A stretch of DNA of 64,000 nt, from NCBI RefSeq assembly GCF_008360935.1, contig NZ_SRXO01000006.1, forward strand, positions 1-64,000, given 5' to 3'. Source of the DNA: Siccirubricoccus phaeus. GTDB taxonomy: Bacteria > Pseudomonadota > Alphaproteobacteria > Acetobacterales > Acetobacteraceae. Below are positions 59,871-64,000 of this stretch, one piece after another (within the stretch, counting starts at the first letter, position 1; each line of letters opens with the position of its first letter). A program made the translations under genes and the position numbers. A model generated the notes under the pieces. The model was not told the origin of the DNA, made no database searches, and saw only the letters and a program-made list of their open reading frames with translations.

Positions 59871-60782
59871 TCAGCCCTCCTGCGGCGTCGAGTTGGTGGG
59901 GATCGCGGGCTCCGCCGCGGGCAGGGTGATCTGGAACTGCGCCGTCGGCGGCGTCGTCAGCGGCCGGCGGATCTTCTCCATCAGCCGGCCGAGATGCGGC
60001 TCCTCCAGGGTGGCGAGGCGACCGCTGCGATCCTTCGCCGGGTAGCCGAAGGCGTTCAGCGTGGTGCAGACGAAGGCGCGGATCGGCGCCTCCTTCTCGC
60101 GCGGAAGCTCGGCGAGGGTGATGACCTCATCGACGATGCCGGGCAGCTCGAGGCCGGTCTTGCTGCCCTCGACCTGCAGCGAGAAGTACGGGCGGTTGAA
60201 GTCGTCGAGCTGCTTGTTGAGCAGGCCGACCAGCCAGACATTCTTGTTCGGCGTGTGCTGCAGGTGGGTCAGCCAGCCGATCATCTCCTGGCCCAGCAGC
60301 CCGTAGGCGCCGCGCAGGTCGGGCTTGCCGCTGCGATCCGACACCGCCTGCGGCTGGCCCTTGCACCACTGCAGGCAGAGGCGCGAGGCGACGGTGATGC
60401 TGTCGACGAAGATGGTATCATACTTCGCCAGCTGCTCCGGGCTGCCGAAGGCGGCGCAGACGCGCTCATAGTGGGTCGTGTCGTAGGGCTGGTCGGGCCG
60501 CATGGCCGCGTTCGGGCCGCCGATCCAGCACGCCAGGTCGCGCGCCATCTCCCAGCTGCGCACGCGGACTTCATCGCCGGGCCAGCCCTGCACGGCGAGC
60601 TCCCCGGCCTCGAGGTTCACGAACAGCGTCCGGGCCGCATCCAACGTCCAGAGCTGCGACGTCTTGCCGATGCCCGAGATGCCAGTGAGCACGCCCTTGA
60701 TGCCCCGCTGTTCGGCCATCCGCTCGTCGGCGGTGATGATGCGGAAGCCACCCGGCTGCGTCTGGTTGAAGGGCGTGCTCAC
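59871..60782 (-). CDS. Sak4-like RecA-fold ATPase (phage recombinase)
   Basis: A 303-residue ATPase: GVLTGISGIGKTSQLWTLD (Walker A), LFVNLEAGELAVQGW and YDTIFVDSITVASRL (Walker B). AAA_24/Sak4-type proteins are single-RecA-fold annealing helpers, usually encoded next to an SSB, as here. Size and motif order fit. It overlaps the small upstream gene by four bases. Confidence 0.82.
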   Translation of the reverse strand: MSTPFNQTQPGGFRIITADERMAEQRGIKGVLTGISGIGKTSQLWTLDAARTLFVNLEAGELAVQGWPGDEVRVRSWEMARDLACWIGGPNAAMRPDQPYDTTHYERVCAAFGSPEQLAKYDTIFVDSITVASRLCLQWCKGQPQAVSDRSGKPDLRGAYGLLGQEMIGWLTHLQHTPNKNVWLVGLLNKQLDDFNRPYFSLQVEGSKTGLELPGIVDEVITLAELPREKEAPIRAFVCTTLNAFGYPAKDRSGRLATLEEPHLGRLMEKIRRPLTTPPTAQFQITLPAAEPAIPTNSTPQEG

Positions 60783-61081
60783 TGGCCGCCCTCCTGGACC
60801 CGCATGGCGCTCTCGATCGCGAGGTGCGCACCCAGACCACCGGCGCGGCGGGTGCGATCATGCAGCTGGCGCAGCGCGTCGAGCCGCCTGAAGAGCGCGG
60901 TGCTCTCGGTGCTCAGCGACTGGATGGCGAAGGCGATGTCGTCGATCGTGGACTGGCCGATCGGCTTGCTGATCGCGTGGCCGTACTCGCCGACGGCATC
61001 GGTCTTGATGCAGTCCGGCAGCGACGCCATCCCGTAGGACTGACGCAGCTGGTCGAGCGGCGGTGGCTTGGGCTTGAACAT
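60779..61081 (-). CDS. Small phage protein, unknown
   Basis: A 100-residue protein starting at ATG 61081 (MFKPKPPPLDQLRQ). ISKPIGQSTIDDIAFAIQSL and STALFRRLDALRQLHDRTRR suggest a helical, possibly dimeric protein. No family recognised. An ATGA overlap couples it to the Sak4-like gene. Confidence 0.6.
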   Translation of the reverse strand: MFKPKPPPLDQLRQSYGMASLPDCIKTDAVGEYGHAISKPIGQSTIDDIAFAIQSLSTESTALFRRLDALRQLHDRTRRAGGLGAHLAIESAMRVQEGGQ

Positions 61082-61228
61082 GGAAGCGTGACTCCTTCGT
61101 CGTCGCGCTCCGGTTCCGTCGGTGAAGGTGCTGCCGGGCCCCGACGCGGCGGAGCTGACCGTCCTGGTATTTCCGCCTTGCGGCGGTGTTGCATTCCCAG
61201 GAGGACCCGGCAGCAAGGCCGGGTGCGA

Positions 61229-61441
61229 TCAGGCGGCAGGGCGATGCTCGCCGGTGCTGCCGCTGATGGTGCGGATCTGCGCCGCCTCGAACGCCTCGAT
61301 GTCCTCGAGGCGATAGGCGACGCGGCCGCCGATCTTCAGGAAGCGCGGCCCCTGGCCGAGCCAGCGCCAGCGCTCCAGCGTGCGCGGGCTGACATTCCAG
61401 CGGCGGGCCAGATCGGCCTGGTGCAGGTGCCTGACGGACAT
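61229..61441 (-). CDS. Helix-turn-helix protein (AlpA/excisionase-like)
   Basis: A 70-residue protein with the HTH_17 pattern: LHQADLARRWNVSPRTLERW and RFLKIGGRVAYRLEDIEAFE. This form includes excisionases and small regulators that bind short DNA sites. In the early region of a prophage it may act as excisionase or early-gene regulator. The 147-bp gap after it (61082-61228) holds short GC hairpins and nothing coding. Confidence 0.8.
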   Translation of the reverse strand: MSVRHLHQADLARRWNVSPRTLERWRWLGQGPRFLKIGGRVAYRLEDIEAFEAAQIRTISGSTGEHRPAA

Positions 61442-61533
61442 GGCGACTTCCCTCGAAGAACTGCGGGGAAGGTCGCGTCACGGCAGGGAGAAGAACGAGC
61501 CGGCAGTCGGGAGAAGAACAGGGAGAAAACGGC

Positions 61534-62469
61534 CTATAGGTCGAAGCCCCACAGGCCATTCACCGTGGTGATGTGGCGCTTGAGCACGGCCCATCTCTTG
61601 GCGCCGAACAGACGAGCGGGGCTGCCGAGGTCGGTGAGCTCGCGGATCGGCAGCCTCTCGCCGCGATAGTAGGCATCCACCAGCTTGCGGATGGCGGCGA
61701 TGTGGGCGTCCGACGTGAAGGCGATCGGGGGTTGGGTGCCGATGCGCAGCTGCCGGCCATCGGACGACAGGACGAGAGGCCGGCCGTCCTGCTCAGCTGG
61801 CACGCCGCGCAGCCGGGCATCGAGGATATCGGGGCTGATGGCGAGGTTGTCCGGTGCGGCCAATACGTCGCGCAGCGCCACCACCGCGGCACCGGGAATC
61901 TCGATTTCAGCCACGCGGGAAGGCCGCGCGCTGGTGAGGATCACGCGCAGCCGATTGTGCGGCCGAGCGCGCGCGGCGCCGACAACCTGCTGCACCACCG
62001 CAGGGTTGACGAGGCGCCGGGCAAACCAGAGCGGCACGCGCGCGGGGCGCCGACCGAGGCGCACCTCGCCGATCTCCCAAAGCACCCCATCGATGAGGGG
62101 AAAGGCCGCCTGGTTGCTCGGGCGATCCAGTCGCGCGGCCAAGGCATCGAGCATGGCCGCGGCATCGACCCGATACCGAACCTGCCGCTCCGGAGGAACG
62201 GGCGCCAAGCCGACCGCGGGACTGAAGTAGGCGAATCCCCCATGCGCCTCGGACCAGATCAGTGAAACAGGCGTATCGTCGTGATCGGCCTGGGATGCGC
62301 TGACGTCCTCATGACCATGCGGCACGAGCAGGCCGGCCGCCGCCAGCACCGCCGCCGGCCGGGGCGAAAGCTCGGCGGCAGCGCCGGACAGGACCGGCTC
62401 CCTGAGCTCCAGCACCTGGAGCAGCAGGTCCACCGCCTCGGCGTCGAGCTGCGGCGGGCGATCAGACAT
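61534..62469 (-). CDS. Uncharacterised early prophage protein A
   Basis: A 311-residue protein I do not recognise. The N-terminal third is helical (AEAVDLLLQVLELREPVLSG); the middle is beta-rich (IWSEAHGGFAYFSPAVGLAP); near the C-terminus FTSDAHIAAIRKLVDAYYRG and ITTVNGLWGFDL could be a DNA-binding or dimer segment. It overlaps the next gene's stop by 8 bp, so the two are produced together. Position suggests immunity, regulation or an accessory system. Confidence 0.65.
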   Translation of the reverse strand: MSDRPPQLDAEAVDLLLQVLELREPVLSGAAAELSPRPAAVLAAAGLLVPHGHEDVSASQADHDDTPVSLIWSEAHGGFAYFSPAVGLAPVPPERQVRYRVDAAAMLDALAARLDRPSNQAAFPLIDGVLWEIGEVRLGRRPARVPLWFARRLVNPAVVQQVVGAARARPHNRLRVILTSARPSRVAEIEIPGAAVVALRDVLAAPDNLAISPDILDARLRGVPAEQDGRPLVLSSDGRQLRIGTQPPIAFTSDAHIAAIRKLVDAYYRGERLPIRELTDLGSPARLFGAKRWAVLKRHITTVNGLWGFDL

Positions 62470-63628
62470 CCCGCAGGAGGCCCCAGCGGCGGAGGTATTT
62501 CTCCCCGATGATGCGCTCCCGCTCGGTGCGGTCCTTGAGATCGCAGCCTTTGGGCATGGTGATGGTCACCGGCAGGGTGCGGCCGCCACGGGTCCCGGGC
62601 GCCGCGCGGAACTTGATGGTCAGCCGCACGGCGGTGATCGCGTAGCCTTCGATCCCCTGCTCCTGGCCGTTCAGGCGGTCCGCCGCCAGCTGCCAGATCG
62701 TGCTCTCGGCGCCGCGCATGCATTCGAGGGTGATGCGCTCGCGCTGCGTTTCGAGGGGCATCAGCCTCATCATCGTGATGCGCACCGAGTCGATGCCGTC
62801 GGCCATGTCGGTCGGGAAGTCGAACGTCTGCCGCAGCCGATCGAGGCGGAACTGGCGGATGGGGAGCCGCTCGCCCTGGAAGGCCGTGCCCAGGAGGTGC
62901 TCCGCAAACAGGCGGACCAGCGCCTCACGCGTTTCCCGCGCTGCCGCCACCACCTCGATCGCACCTGTCGCCGGCTCATAGGTCAGGGCCGCCTCGACCA
63001 CCGGCCTGTGGGGGCGGCGGGAGAGCCGGCCATTGACGAACTCCAGCACGTCGCCCGCCCGGCCCTCGCGATAGACCGCGGCCTGCACGAGCGCTGCATC
63101 GGGCCCGTCCAGCATCGGCCGGGAGCGGTCGCAGATCTCGACCTCGACATTGGCACTGCCGAAGCGCTCCGCGACGGCCTGCCTGAAGCGGCCGATCGCA
63201 GCGGTGTCGCGCGCGACGGGGAGCGCACGCTGGCTCAGGAAGCCGTCCCACATCCGACCGAACCGCTTGTCGTCGGCGAAGCGCACCTCCTCGGCGTGAC
63301 GGAAGGTGGTGGAGTCGTTCAGGAACACCCAGAGCGCGCGGGCATGCCCGTTTTCCATGGCGTCGAGGCGCGCATGATCGTCACAGACCGCGTAGAGGGC
63401 TGCCTGCCCGGGCTCGTCGGCCATGGCGCCGACCCGCTCGGCATCGTTCACGACGCGCAGGCGATCGGCATCGGCCATGTCGTCGACGGCACGCAGCAGG
63501 GGCGCGATGACGTCGTTGGCGGGTCCGTCCCAGGCGATATCCTGGGGCAACTCGGCGCCGATGGCGGTGAAGTAAGTGCGGAGGGACGCCGGCGGCGTCC
63601 TCCGGATGAAGTCGGGAACGGTGGGCAC
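62462..63628 (-). CDS. Uncharacterised early prophage protein B
   Basis: A 388-residue protein beginning at GTG 63628 (MPTVPDFIRRTPPASLRTYF). It contains ENGHARALWVFLNDSTTFRH, AFRQ-type helices around ERFGSANVEVEICDRSRPML, and a later beta-rich part with TAVRLTIKFRAAPG. No known catalytic motif was found. It is the first gene of the minus-strand early operon and coupled to protein A. The inverted repeat at 63679-63729 lies just upstream and may control both. Confidence 0.65.
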   Translation of the reverse strand: MPTVPDFIRRTPPASLRTYFTAIGAELPQDIAWDGPANDVIAPLLRAVDDMADADRLRVVNDAERVGAMADEPGQAALYAVCDDHARLDAMENGHARALWVFLNDSTTFRHAEEVRFADDKRFGRMWDGFLSQRALPVARDTAAIGRFRQAVAERFGSANVEVEICDRSRPMLDGPDAALVQAAVYREGRAGDVLEFVNGRLSRRPHRPVVEAALTYEPATGAIEVVAAARETREALVRLFAEHLLGTAFQGERLPIRQFRLDRLRQTFDFPTDMADGIDSVRITMMRLMPLETQRERITLECMRGAESTIWQLAADRLNGQEQGIEGYAITAVRLTIKFRAAPGTRGGRTLPVTITMPKGCDLKDRTERERIIGEKYLRRWGLLRDV

Positions 63629-63678
63629 GGGGGAGGGCTTTCGATCAGGTCAGCACCGGACGATCCGGCGCTCCGCTA

Positions 63679-63729
63679 ATCGGCGTATCAAAAGCGCATG
63701 ATCGCAAGCAAGCGAAAAGATACGCTGAT
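63679..63729. promoter_or_regulatory. Operator-like inverted repeat in the early promoter region
   Basis: ATCGGCGTATC at 63679-63689 and GATACGCTGAT at 63719-63729 are inverted with one mismatch in eleven, 29 bp apart. A second small palindrome, CCGGA-CGA-TCCGG, lies at 63657-63669. Both are in the 119-bp gap (63629-63747) before the first gene of the early operon. The AT-rich stretch between the arms could hold the promoter. A prophage repressor is the likely ligand. Confidence 0.5.
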
Positions 63730-63747
63730 GCGCGTAGAAGCCCTGTC

Positions 63748-64000
63748 TCAGCCGAAGAGAGACGGCGGACCCGCCTGATTCGTGAGGAACCCGAGCTTCA
63801 GCAGGCGGACGCGCGCAGCATCCGCTGAGACCTGGAAGCCCTCCATGACCGCCTGCTGCATTTCCCGCGAATCGGGCGAATCGACGGGGATGGCCGTATG
63901 GAGCCCCCGGCTGGAGCAGAAGGCGGACAGGTGCCGCCGCAGGGCGGAGGCGGGCATCAGGAAGGCGCCGCTGGCATAGCCAGCCTGCCACTCCATCCAG
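63748..64000 (-). CDS. ImmA/IrrE-type metallopeptidase, C-terminal part
   Basis: The last 83 or more residues of a gene that continues past the window. EWQAGYASGAFLMPASALRR, then MEGFQVSADAARVRLLKLGF, match the region after the HExxH site in COG2856 (ImmA/IrrE) proteins. Such proteases cleave phage or ICE repressors after stress and are normally encoded beside an XRE repressor. The catalytic HExxH would be beyond 64000, so activity cannot be confirmed. Confidence 0.75.
   Translation of the reverse strand, partial: WMEWQAGYASGAFLMPASALRRHLSAFCSSRGLHTAIPVDSPDSREMQQAVMEGFQVSADAARVRLLKLGFLTNQAGPPSLFG

Larger units (their letters stand above)
25562..64000 (-). mobile_element. Lambda-like siphovirus prophage (right end beyond window)
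   Basis: Almost every gene is on the minus strand in the order early, replication, methyltransferases, terminase, portal, capsid, lysis, connectors, tail. The terminase-gpW-portal-protease/capsid-FII-Z-U-V-G/GT-tape measure-tip order matches phage lambda. Structural genes are full length and many overlap by ATGA, so the element may be functional. An ImmA/IrrE gene at the window edge suggests the repressor and integrase lie just beyond 64000. The left boundary is uncertain: just after the tail spike, or near 19.86 kb if the Hsp70 cassette is cargo. Confidence 0.9.

Overview
The window looks like a chromosome segment of a GC-rich alphaproteobacterium, most likely an Acetobacteraceae member near Roseomonas. 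The main support is a cellulose operon in which the catalytic and periplasmic subunits are one fused protein, as in Komagataeibacter AcsAB, together with very high GC at third codon positions. A PEP-CTERM surface protein and frequent short GGGGC-NNN-GCCCC hairpins between genes are compatible with this. The species is inferred, not shown.

Layout. Positions 1-232 hold the start of an IS630-type transposase and a MITE-like inverted repeat. From 227 to 5415 are ordinary chromosomal genes: a GNAT acetyltransferase, a ParA-like ATPase, the NAD(P)HX repair enzyme Nnr, malonyl-CoA decarboxylase and a PEP-CTERM protein behind a textbook sigma-54 promoter. From 16191 down to 5449 (minus strand) runs a cellulose operon: bcsZ (GH8 cellulase), a proline-rich accessory gene, bcsQ, fused bcsAB and bcsC. 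From 16628 to 19744 lies a PHP-UvrD fusion helicase.

From about 19.8 kb the composition changes. A three-gene plus-strand cassette (20122-25245) encodes an Hsp70-like ATPase with a helical-repeat tail, a compact UvrD-like superfamily 1 ATPase and a protein I cannot assign. The genes are coupled within one or two bases. This is the best candidate for an undescribed system, possibly defence or lysogenic conversion cargo.

From 25562 to the end of the window lies a lambda-like siphovirus prophage, read almost entirely on the minus strand. From the high-coordinate end it contains an ImmA/IrrE-type protease (cut by the window edge), two unknown coupled genes, an HTH protein, and a replication and recombination set (Sak4-like ATPase, possible SSB, DEAD helicase, Cas4-like nuclease, primase-helicase, RuvC-like nuclease). 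Two ParB-domain methyltransferases follow. Then come the terminases, gpW, portal, protease-capsid fusion, decoration protein, lysis genes, gpFII/Z/U/V-like connectors, a tail assembly chaperone with a canonical -1 frameshift signal, tape measure, tail tip and a pectin-lyase-type tail spike. Head and tail order follows phage lambda closely. The terminase, portal, capsid and tail genes are full length, so the prophage may be functional. Integrase and repressor are not visible and may lie beyond position 64000.

Three genes interrupt the prophage and look like morons: a UPF0489/arginase-fold-like gene (34003-34923, plus), a DCC-type thiol oxidoreductase (48116-48481, plus) and an HNH endonuclease (51561-52529, minus, lower GC). 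No complete tRNA, rRNA or CRISPR array was seen.
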